Origin: Ancylostoma caninum
Taxonomy: Eukaryota > Nematoda > Chromadorea > Rhabditida > Ancylostomatidae
Direction: 5' to 3'
DNA: 64,000 nucleotides
Assembly (NCBI GenBank): GCA_037903475.1
Contig: JBAJFG010000107.1
Span: 124,001 to 188,000, forward strand
Made by a program: the position numbers and the translations under genes. Positions 11,014-20,780 of this stretch are shown here, one piece after another; position 1 is the stretch's first letter, and each line of letters starts with the position of its first letter. A model generated the notes under the pieces. The model was not told where the DNA came from. It ran no database searches and saw only the letters and a list, made by a program, of their open reading frames with translations.

Positions 11014-14000
11014 TCATAGGTATACGCTATCCAGTCTCCGGCGAACGTTCTTATACAGCAGTGGAAGAAGGCTCTCCGGATACGTTGTGTTAACATACGG
11101 TGCAAAGTCATAGAAGATTGTTCTATTTCGGCTCCATCCTCCGACATTAATGTCCCGATAGTGTCTAAATCGTAGAACATCCAGCATAATCATACTATGT
11201 CTGTGCTTGACCGTCATAGGCAGTTGTTCTTCACTGTTTGAAATAGAAAAAAAAACGAACAGAAAGGACCTAATGATGGCTTCTTCTGGAGGCACAGTAT
11301 ATATGGTATTGTTCCCCGGGAAAAATACCGCAATGTTATGCACATCCATTATGAATATCTGAAATAATATCACCAGAAGAATCATTTCAAGACCATTTGT
11401 ATTTTGTTACCTTAGTTGGATCAAGAATGCACTTGTCTAGCGTTCCAGCAGGTGCGACCTTAGTAGTGTTACTGAACACCAACGCCGGAAGATGTGATAG
11501 AAGAGTATTCTCGCCCTCAATAAGAACGTCATTAGCTTTTCTCCTCTCAAGAGATGACAAGTTTCCTACACTAGCAGTGGATTCGTCATAGGAATAAGCG
11601 AGGCTTTTGATATTACCAGCCCAATTTAGGAAATCCTATTTGTCATTATTTGAATCTTCTTTGGAACTTCGCGACGACAAGTCCTCAGGTTGACCTGTCA
11701 GCTCGTTTTTCTCTTATTTCTCCATTCCGAGAAGGATCCGTTGAAGGCAAGGTCCGGTCAAAACTTTCGATATACGGTTTTTGAGCTCTTCGCAGCGTAA
11801 ACCAACCGTTAATCCCATAAACCGAGTTTGGGAACTCTTTTAAAGGTCAATCCGGACTTTCAAGCGAAATGCTCCTCGGTAAGGGAACCTGTAACTCCAG
11901 TGTGGGTGGTGTGGCCACCGCTACTCTTTTCTAACACATCAACACGTGACGTACCTATCCTCTACCCAGCGACAAGGAGGTGTTGCTGTGGCAGCTTACG
12001 CAACAACATGGGGGCTGTGGCATACACTTGCACAGCGACACCGGTGCTGCGACACTTCCAGGAAAAACACAGCAACTGCCATTACAACACCTTTTGAGAG
12101 CACGGTATTGAGTGGTCGTCCTCTAGTGGCGCGTACTAACCATGCAACCAGAATGGCAGCTTTTCTTTCGTAATTCAACGGTTCTTTTCAGGGTTTTCGC
12201 TTTTTTTACGGTCCCTGCTAGTGTAGATCCAAGCAAGAAACCGACAAAGTATACTTTCGCTGGATCTTGCCTTTAGAGTACGATAAACCGACATTCTGTT
12301 GGCGCGTTTCCGCGGTAGATACGTGCAACCAGTGGACAACACGCAACCGTGGGACCTAAAAGTTGCTGCAGTGGCAGACGTGGCGTTGCGCTGGGAAGTG
12401 CCGCAGTATCTGTGTCGCTGTATTGATGGATGCGGCAACACCGATGTTGCTGTCTTACTTGCTGCAACAATACTTCTTTGACGACCTCTAGGTTATGCGT
12501 TGCTGTGTTACATAGAAGATGGTAACTGACACCGTGCAGGACAGAGCAGCAGATATCTTAACCTTGAAGCACTTTTCCCTAAAATTCGAAATCGACATCG
12601 AGAGCCGTTCTCAAACTCAGGTTATGTGTTGTAGAGGTGGATTACGTCTTGAAGAGCGAAGAAATTTTGGGCTCAAGATTTTAGATAGCTCTTTGCTACA
12701 TTTCTCGGTAATGTTAAGAAATGTTAAGGAGTTGTGCCTGTTGAAGTTTTTCAAGTATTTCGAGAAGTTTGTGAAAGTTTAAAGAGCTGATCTTCCATCT
12801 CAAGAATAATGTACTGGTAATATGTATATAAAAACCTTCATTACCTGATATACCGTCGGGACAGGACTTGTTCTCAAAATGCGACGAGGTCTAAAGTACA
12901 TGGCCGTGTAACTGCGCATCATTTCACTGAAATCACACGATGAATCACTAAAGTTTGATCATTCACGCAGTTCTGGTATCAATTTCAAGCAAACACACAC
13001 AGTTTGATTAGCGTCATGCGACATTCGAAAATGATCCTTTGATGATGGAGTTGTATAGTACATAGAGAAGAGAATCAAAAAGTGAAATTCTTCCCGAAAC
13101 TCCAGAATAAAAATTAACGTACCTTACATAATCTTTCAGCCTAACATTCATGGTTGGTGTTATACGCTCATCAAGGTCCGAGAAAATAGCATATCTCGAG
13201 TGATGACGACTGCGCTGCAGGCAATCCTGAAGTGAAGTATAGATAAGAACAACAAAAAGAAGCATGTAGCGCAGAGTTCTCAGAACTTGTAAACTGTCAC
13301 CTGTATCCCAACAAGTTGCCACTCGCTTCCTGGCCGGTCCCTTTGATTGCGGAAATGGATCACTTCTGCTTCACCACTTTTGACATAGCTTTCTATTAGC
13401 TGAAAGGACTAATGTGGAACTTGTGTGTTCCAAAGACAGAAAGAACCAGCTATTATATTATAATACCTACTTTGTATGTGTAATTATCGTAGTCCTTCAC
13501 ATAAAGGTAAAAGTGATCCAATCCTTGCAACTTGTAGTGCTCGATTTCTTCGGCAAGCATCAACCATTTAGATTCGTCATCATACATAGGTGCGAGGCAG
13601 AGGGACAGAAAATACCTGGGATCTGCTTCTTTTGTGCTTAGGCATCCTTTGGAATACCTGCTCGACTTTATTTTCCCAAATATGTATGGCCAGCAAAAGT
13701 TCTGATTGTGCTTTCATTACGGCTCACTCAGAGAGTGCGGATGGCTTGTGATTGATGGTCCCATCTATTATAGGTAAGTAAAAATTCCATTGTTACGAAA
13801 ATTTTCATAACAGCGGCAGATTAAGAAATGTGACGTTGTAGATGTTAAGGATTCAGAATCAATTCTGATTTTTTTAAAACAATCTCTTAAATGTGGTGCG
13901 AAATTTTCCACTTACTATTCTGTGTTCGATCGGCAAGTGGTACGAAAGAGTTGATACGTTCATAAGCCTTCATAGTTAAACTCATGTACTTTGCTCCTGG

Positions 14001-14787
14001 ACGACTGCAACAATGAACAGCAAATTCCGGGTATACAAAGGAACGCACAGGAGGTAGGATCTCTTTGCGTTGTTCATCGAGATATCGACAAAAGGTTTCT
14101 TTCCTGGAAATGCGCGCCATAAGGATGTAAAGATAATGTGGAGGTATATTTATTTATTTTCACTACAGTGTGCCAAGGGCAAAATGCTACCTCTCAGAAT
14201 GAGGGTAACAAAGAAAGTGATGAATGTTAAGCAGTATTTTGGAAGTCCAGTGCAAGTTACTTCATCTGTGTCATTTGTATCGCAAGCTAAATCAGGCGTT
14301 CCCACGTATCGAACCTGGAACTTATAGCACAAGAACCAAGTTAAAGTAAATGGAAAAGGCACTAAATTTCACTGTATCTCTGCAGATCTGCTATCAGAGA
14401 TTTTCCATTTTTCGAATTACTGTGTATGTGAAGTTTTGATTTTTTCAGCCTTTCAATGCACTTTCAGGGAATTTCCCTAAACATTATCATCTATGTCATT
14501 ATCATATGCTCACATCGCAAGTGGTGTTGCATAGGAGTCAATGTACACATGGTAACAACAATGAATTCGCACCTTATGCTTCTATGCTTGCACCCACCCT
14601 GATAATCCATCTTTGTCCATTGTAACGACAGTGTAGTTGAGGTAATCGTAAGCACCAACAAGCTTCATCATGTAGGGTGACCACACATAACGCTTATTAG
14701 TATCAATTTTGTACTGTTCAACTATGAATTCATAATGAGGCACACAATCAGAGATGTTTCCGAGCGTTGGCTTCTCGACGACTTCTT
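11014..14787 (-). CDS. Glycosyltransferase family 92 (DUF23) protein, 5' end missing
   Basis: Eight minus-strand exons whose phases all join: 14787-14598, 14103-13916, 13622-13471, 13399-13301, 13226-13123, 12926-12845, 11358-11270 and 11164-11014 (stop), about 350 residues. Family patterns seen in order: KETFCRYLDEQRKEI, GAKYMSLT, LSLCLAPMYDDESKWLMLAE, EIEHYKLQGLDHFYLYVK, IESYVKSGEAEVIHF, then SRYAIFSDLDERITP with the Asp-x-Asp-Glu motif of the GT-A fold, FRPRRILRT, and near the end VPPEEAIIRHYRD. GT92 enzymes are known from C. elegans GALT-1 as galactosyltransferases acting on N-glycan core fucose; the substrate here is unknown. They are type II Golgi membrane proteins, so a first exon with a membrane anchor should lie upstream; the first listed exon begins in phase 1 and I could not place its partner. 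Introns carry TIR repeat copies. Confidence 0.9.
11743..12273 (-). mobile_element. TIR repeat copy 6 (full length, minus)
   Basis: GAAGGCAAGGTCCGGTCAAA at the left and GGATCTTGCCTTTAG at the right; about 530 bp. Just before it is a remnant matching the plus-strand left arm (TTCCGAGAAGGATCC), and just after it the plus-strand copy resumes, as at 4.8-5.8 kb. It lies in the GT92 intron 11359-12844. Confidence 0.8.
12274..12670 (+). mobile_element. TIR repeat copy 7, right arm after copy 6
   Basis: Begins with ACCGACATTCTG, passes through GTGCAACCAGTGGACAAC and the module core, and fades around GGATTACGTCTTGAAGAGCG. It appears to be the right half of the element into which copy 6 is inserted. 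Confidence 0.7.
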
Positions 14788-15044
14788 CTGCAATTGCACC
14801 TCATAAAAATATTAGTAATGAACTTGTTTAAATTGAAACACAAGAGATATAATGCAGCTCATGGAATATGCAAAATTGCCATCCAGCTGGCCGAGTTAGC
14901 GGCGCTCATCGTCGCTCTGACGCCCTACATCTAACTCATTCACGACCTACATCTCGTAATCAGGATAGAGGGCAAGGCTGCTCCATTGTTTTAGGTGAGG
15001 ATTATCGCATCAGAAGTCACTAAATTTTTGTTTAGCTCACGTTA

Positions 15045-15235
15045 TTGTTTTCTAACACAGGAATTTGACACGTAGCAGTTCTGCATACAGCGACAAGGAA
15101 ATGTCGTTGCACTACTTATGCAACGACAGGACAGGACGAATGTTGCGGCAGTAATGATGCAACAACGTAGGTGTTGCGGCACCCCTAATGCAATAGCACA
15201 TGCGATAGCACACTTCTTCGTATAAGCACGCGTTA
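15045..15235 (-). mobile_element. TIR repeat fragment
   Basis: Core modules only, in reverse: TTTCTAACACAGGAATTTG, ACAGCGACAAGGAAATG, CAACAACGTAGGTGTTGCGG. Termini are absent. Confidence 0.6.
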
Positions 15236-16984
15236 AAGCATCAAACACATGTTACAGGAAGCTAGACACAACATGTTATACATCGATCAGTATGTTCGTA
15301 GTAATCAATATTTCTGTATTTATCAAGCCTGTGGAAAAAAGAAAATAGGCAAGCATGTGAAAGCAAAAAGGCAGAAAACCGTATGGTCGTGAATGATTTG
15401 ACACTGGTCGGATCTAAAGGGAGCAGTGACCACGCAACTAGTTTCACGAAATGCTTTTGATTGCGAGCACAATTTGCAAACCTTTTATTTATCTGCTTCA
15501 ATTAGTCGGTGAACTTCAGATGCAAAGCGGTGTGCTAACCGTACTCGATTTATGGGGTCACATAGTGCGATGAGAAAATCCCAGTTTAGAGAGGGATCGG
15601 ATCTCTTGGAGGACCAGCGGTCAATCTCCCGGGGAAAAAATTCGCATGGAAGACAAATTGCGACTCAAAAAAAAACGTGCATCTCAATGAATTCTTCTTT
15701 TCTAACGCTGCACAATTTGCAAAAATTTTTTCCCCAAATGTCAGCAACCAGGTGCAGCAGTCCTCGAACAGCGATGTAGTAATCAAAGCTTAGGTCCCTT
15801 AAGAGGCTGTGTAAATGCCCAAATTCGATGAGGTTGAGGCCCACACCGTGATAGACACTCTTTGCACGGGTTATCTGGCGAGTTCGGGTCCGCCTTTTAT
15901 AGTCGTGTGTTCCCATCAATAAAAATAATCTCGAACTGCTGATGTATTTGTCGTCGGTTAACCGATTTCTCGAAAGAATCAGACAATCAGAATCAGGAAT
16001 ATGGCGTATAGCACAAGTAAAAAATCCCCTTAGGACGATTTTGAATTTATCACAATCGGTCGCCAACTAGACTCTTCGCTATTCCGTGATCGTCATCATA
16101 CGCAGTGAATACGGTTGTTCAAAACAAACAGCACCTTGTTGTGGAATTTCTTCCGTAAACTTTATTTGGTTGATAAATATCTGACCGCAACCATGATATA
16201 TTATGTCCACATAAACGAAAACGATGATGTATTTGGTTGCCACCGCTGTACACTCTTTGAAGAGATTCTGGAACATCTGAACAAAACAGTTCATGATGGA
16301 AGGAAAAAGGAGACCACTGAGGATGTACACATTAGAATATGTGCTTCTTGACTGCGATTATCAATGCTAATACAAACAGCTGAATATTTATAGGCTCTTT
16401 TTTGGTAAATAGGTACTTTTGGAGGTAAGGGCTCATAGAAGCAGGAGAGGAAAATCGGGGAAAAGCAGTAGATTCTACTCTACTCACAATACAGAACAAT
16501 ATAGAAACCTGGTAATAACGAAGGAAGAGGGCGAAGTCATTATTTGTAGTCACATTTGATGAGACATAAGAGAGGAAATGACAGTTGTGGAATCGAGCAG
16601 AAGCGACCAATATTCGGAAAGCAACCCATTTCCGCAAGAAATAAGTGATTCTCAAAATTGTGATAATTGTGCTTTTCTGGAAAAGAAGCCAACTGAACAA
16701 AGATTCGGAATCTAGTCTTAGATGTTTTCAAAGATTCATAGCCATGGATGAATGCTGTTTCTGACATGTTGATTGAAATTTCGATATAAAGGCCAGTGGC
16801 CACTTTCGAACTTGGTTCCAGTCCCATGTTTTTTTTCGGTTTTTTCTTTGGACGGCCAGACATCCAGCATACATGCACTAATACCCAATTCAACGCTTCA
16901 CTGAGCTTGAAAGCTCCCAGGCTTTATCCACCTAAGAAACAATCACGTCTGTTCCTAAAGAATCACGAGGTCCAGCATACATTA

Positions 16985-17225
16985 TTTTGCTCCCGTTATT
17001 CTTCTAACACAGCGACACATGATGCAACAACGTTTCATACAGCGACAAAGAGGTACTGCCGTAGTGACTTATGCAACAACGTGGGTGCTGCGGCATCCTC
17101 TAATGCAACAACTCAGGTGCTGAGGCAGCGCCCGACGAAACGACATACTAGGTGCTGCGGCACCCCCTCATTCAACGGCTGCTGAGACACTCCCTCATTC
17201 AACGGCTAAAGTGATGAAGCACTCC
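16985..17225 (-). mobile_element. TIR repeat fragment
   Basis: Reverse core modules (CTTCTAACACAGCGACACA, GCAACAACGTGGGTGCTGCG) with extra copies of the GGTGCTGCGGCACC-like unit at 17110-17190. This suggests local module gain. No termini. Confidence 0.6.
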
Positions 17226-17451
17226 CTTGTACAGCACCATAGCAGCGCAAAAGCATCACGTGAGGATAGTTCGGAGAGTGAGTTCGGGCCGCCGTTTGTT
17301 TGGATCGCTGAAACGCTACACCACTGCACCCGACGACGGCACGGGCTTTTCCATAAGCTAAAGTTCATTTTTCCGTGGTGATTCTTTTTGATTGAGCATC
17401 GATTGAGCAACATCATCACTGCCATTCCTCTCAGAACATCCCAATTCCAGG

Positions 17452-19947
17452 ATGCAGCGGATGCTTGTAATTCCCCTATTTGTGTGGTTGGGCAGAGTAT
17501 CAAGCGACACCGAGGACAGGATTCTTGCCAGGTGAAATCCCGACGATTTTGACGTAAGCGTATGCTAGGACTTCATTTCTTTCTTCACTAATATTTAAAG
17601 TTTTTTTCAGAAAAGTCATAATATAAATGCGTTTAATTTTTCAATTTCATGTGCCGTTCACTTGAATACATGCGCTGCGCAGACGGGATGACGTGTATAC
17701 ATAAAAGGTGAGATTGTTTGCACCAACAAAGTAGTGACATCCACTTTTTAAAATCATACACGGAGGCGTTCCGCCATATAATTTTGTCATGATCTTTTTT
17801 TATCCAGAGAACGAAGCGGATGAAACTGGTACAGTAACAAGCTGTTTTGATGAAGGTGGCGCTTCCATATTGCTCAAGAAGACCCGAAGAGGGTCAAAAC
17901 TTTGAGGACTAAGCTGGCCCTACATACATACTAATTTGGGCTTTAGCTGCGCCGCTTTTTTTTTGCTTGCCAATCAAATTAGTGGTGACTGCAAGTAGTT
18001 CCTAAGCAACAAGACTAGTGGATAAAACTCATCTTGGCAATGACCACTTGTACCCGAAGCATATTGGAGTAGAGATCAATACCTGTAGGTACATAATGTA
18101 TTATTTCTACTACATTTTGGAGGTAACACACACATAGCTGCGTCTGCTAACTATTGTGACCAGGACCAACTTTGTGACAATAATAATTGGCGTGTTTTAG
18201 CAGCAGACAGAATGCGTCAGCTTTTTAGTTAATTTTTTTCCAGTGGATTGAAGAAATTACTCCCCCGCTAACTTATCCACCTTTCGAAAGACTACTCCAC
18301 TTTAAAATATACAACTGCACGCATACAGTAGTTGTCCGGTCAACACACCAATAAATGTGTGAGCAGCTACCCTAATATGTATTATGCGTTTGCAGCTGAG
18401 AGGAAAGGCGGCACGCATTCACTTATACAAGGTCCGGCCAAGACATACTGTTGTCGGTTTCTCGCTTGAAGCTTTGGATCTGCGGTGGCAGTGACCGTAA
18501 ATAACAACGAAATTCCGGAGTTAAGTTAAGAAAAAGTGAAATTCTGGGATCATGGTTGCATAGTGCGTGCAACCAGCGGACAACCACTACAAGCCTCTAA
18601 AAGGTGTTGCAATGGCAGATATTGTGGTGCAGTTGGAGCTGCCGCATCACCAATGTTGCTGTATTAGTTGATGCCGCTGCACCCATGTTGTTGCGTAAGT
18701 CACCACAGCAGCACCTTCTTGTCGCTGTGTGGGCACCGTTACCTCAAGTGTTGCTGTGTCAGAAGAGGGGAGGCGACATGGCGACACCATCCAAATCGGG
18801 GCTGTTGGGATAGAATTCATGAACGCATAATCAGCCGAAACCAGGCTGGCAAACTAAATTCCACCCTCTGTGTCTCTTGGCATTACGCAGTCTATACGGT
18901 AAAACCAGCTTCTTTTGCGTACCATGAATCCTAGCCCAGATACTGCAACCCATGGGCATTTTTCCTTGGAACTTGAGATTGAGTTCTAGAAACACTCGAA
19001 CCAGATTTACGCGATGTAGGGGTAGGTCACATCACGAAGAGCATAATTACTGTATATGAAAAATTTCGAGGGAACTTCGCCCTTAAAGGTAACTTCCACG
19101 GCTTTTTTTTTCTACCAGGCATGAAGATGCCATCTACACAACGCCACTAGCGCTATCGCGGACCTAGCGTGACCGTGTAAAAAATACAAGATGTGTGAGG
19201 AGGAAGGAGGCTTGCTCAACAATGCACCAATCAGTGAGGTGCAGAGTAGAGAGCGTGAGGGGTACGTAGGAGAGAGTGAGAGTAAGCAAGCCGACGCGCA
19301 GGGGTATGGGAGAGCATACATCACACTTGGAGAAAGTGCACCATAATTCGTTTTGGGTCACGATAACCCAGAACTCCATCTACAACATTTGAAAATGCAG
19401 GCGAATGTTTTTCTTGCGCTTTTTTCACAGTTGTGACACTTGGACGAGAAATGAGCTTTGAATCTAGTTTTAAGATTTATGTGCGATGGAAAAATTGACT
19501 GTGGTGACCATTCCGATGAAGATGCCACTCTATGCTTGAAGCCGCTTGGAAAAATAAATTCGGTTAGTTCAAAAAAAAAACTTGTCATTGTTTCACTGCA
19601 GTATCACATGTGGAGTGTCTGTTGTAGGCACATTTCCGCTACAGAATTCGAACCAGGAAATGTCCGTCCACTTGGTTTTTCTGTGTGGATGCCTCTAATT
19701 GCATTGCATCACGCTTCGTCTGTGATAACTATAAGGATTGCCGGTATGTTTTCAGAATTCTCTGTGCATGCAAATGTTCAAAATGTAAATCAAATTACGT
19801 TACTCGTTTACCCAGTAATGTGTTTTCTCCTGTTAATCATTTGTTTCGCAAATATTCACCCTTTTCAGAGATGGCTCAGACGAAGCTGAGTTCTGCCACG
19901 GATTGAATGGGCTGAAAAGAAATGCGAGTGACAAGATTGTTTACTGA
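17452..19947 (+). CDS. Small LDL-receptor class A repeat protein (first LDLa exon apparently damaged)
   Basis: Exons that join in phase: part ending 17707, 19475-19562, 19628-19743, 19869-19947 (TGA). Two LDLa modules are readable. Module 1 has cysteine spacing C-x7-C-x5-C-x6-C-x5-C-x10-C, including CADGMTCIHKRFMCDGKIDC and the Ca-binding SDED. Module 2 runs from CPSTWFFC through CIASRFVCDNYKDC to DGSDEAEFC. LDLa modules bind calcium and ligands extracellularly. An ATG at 17452 opens a 26-residue signal-peptide-like segment (MLVIPLFVWLG) with a donor at 17531, but it does not join in phase with the first LDLa segment. That segment has an in-frame TAA at 17634 just before its first Cys, and ATG 17649 follows. 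So either an exon is missed, the assembly has an indel, or the gene is decaying. The 19475 acceptor is AAG. AATAAA lies at 20021. Confidence 0.7.
18416..19092 (+). mobile_element. TIR repeat copy 8, in LDLa intron
   Basis: Left end ACAAGGTCCGGCCAAGACAT (decayed), GCTTGAAGCTTTGGATCTGC, core modules, and right end CTTCGCCCTTAAAGG. About 680 bp, longer than other copies. It sits in the 1.8-kb intron between the two halves of LDLa module 1. Confidence 0.7.
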
Positions 19948-20020
19948 AATCCAGAAGAGTAACTCATATCCTTTTGATATTCGAGTCTTTCAATTTATTT
20001 ACACTGTAAAGCTGTTTTTC

Positions 20021-20026
20021 AATAAA
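20021..20026 (+). terminator. Polyadenylation signal AATAAA (LDLa gene)
   Basis: AATAAA 74 bp after the TGA at 19947; the first canonical signal downstream. Confidence 0.6.
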
Positions 20027-20760
20027 ATTACTTACTCAGAAATATTAGCAAGATTCAATTCTCATTCTTCTGGTGCAGAACTCCTTTCAGGGACAGGCTT
20101 GGTCCTGTGCACTTTTGTCTTCTATGCTAACTTTTGAACTAACAGGTAACAACTTTTGTGAGACGCGCGCATTCATTTTGCGCTTGGAACGGTTTAAGAT
20201 GAAAAGATAGCCGACCGGCCTATCTCTCTCACAATCAGCTAAAACCAGTTCGGCCCCAGGTTGTTCTGCTAGAAAACTTTCCCATAAAGAAAAGAAAATT
20301 TTCCCCACATGCAGTAATATGTGCTGCGCCACTTCTTGGCTTTCCTTTCAGTAAGTGCATTTCTGTTGCACTTATGATCATGTAAATTGAAAAAGGCGCG
20401 TTTTCCAACAACCATGATTGAGAGGAATTGCCGATTTTGGCATGAAGCTGCAGTGTACTGTGCTCCATGCAAAACTTGAAGGAATTTCGTGATGAGTCAT
20501 ACACACCACGATCCTATGCTAATTCTACACATATATGTTAACATACAAAATTGTTGTGATACGTAGTGTTTGGCACATCCTCCCATTCAAGGCAAAGTTT
20601 CAGCGGAAAAGAAAGTTCTTGAAACCTTTGTGGGCCCCGGACGCGTGAAAGAAACGTCCTTAACCTGCTGATCTTAACATCCCGATCTTTGAGCAGGTTT
20701 TTCTTCTCGTGATGTTGATGATGAAAACTTGAAGGGATATTCAGAGGAAATGATTTACAA
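20027..20760. other. Intergenic between convergent genes
   Basis: Separates the 3' ends of the LDLa gene (plus) and the first Clc-like gene (minus). A possible stray repeat terminus (AAGGCAAAGTTTCAGCGG) occurs near 20592; otherwise nothing recognised. Confidence 0.4.
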
Positions 20761-20766
20761 TTTATT
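20761..20766 (-). terminator. Polyadenylation signal AATAAA (Clc-like gene 1)
   Basis: Minus-strand AATAAA 14 bp after the stop codon at 20781; gives an unusually short 3' UTR, common in nematodes. Confidence 0.65.
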
Positions 20767-20780
20767 AATTTTGCTTTTCT

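Larger units (their letters stand above)
14788..17451. other. Intergenic / 5' region of the GT92 gene
   Basis: The missing N-terminal exon(s) of the GT92 gene should be here on the minus strand. A splice-bounded open segment at about 16690-16510 (acceptor TTTTCCAG, a hydrophobic Leu/Ile-rich start, possible donor GTTTCT) is a candidate, but phase and family match could not be confirmed. A 133-residue open frame at 15665-16066 (minus) matches nothing I recognise. Confidence 0.4.

Noticed and set aside
11014..11385. One continuous 123-residue exon at the GT92 C-terminus
   Set aside because: Splicing from 11270 to 11164 gives the family pattern IIRHYRD; the unspliced frame inserts extra residues there.
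14150..14362. Minus frame with LACDTNDTDEVTCTGLPKYC as a GT92 exon
   Set aside because: Its phase does not fit, while the exons at 14598 and 14103 join directly in phase and give a continuous GT92 pattern; it is intronic.
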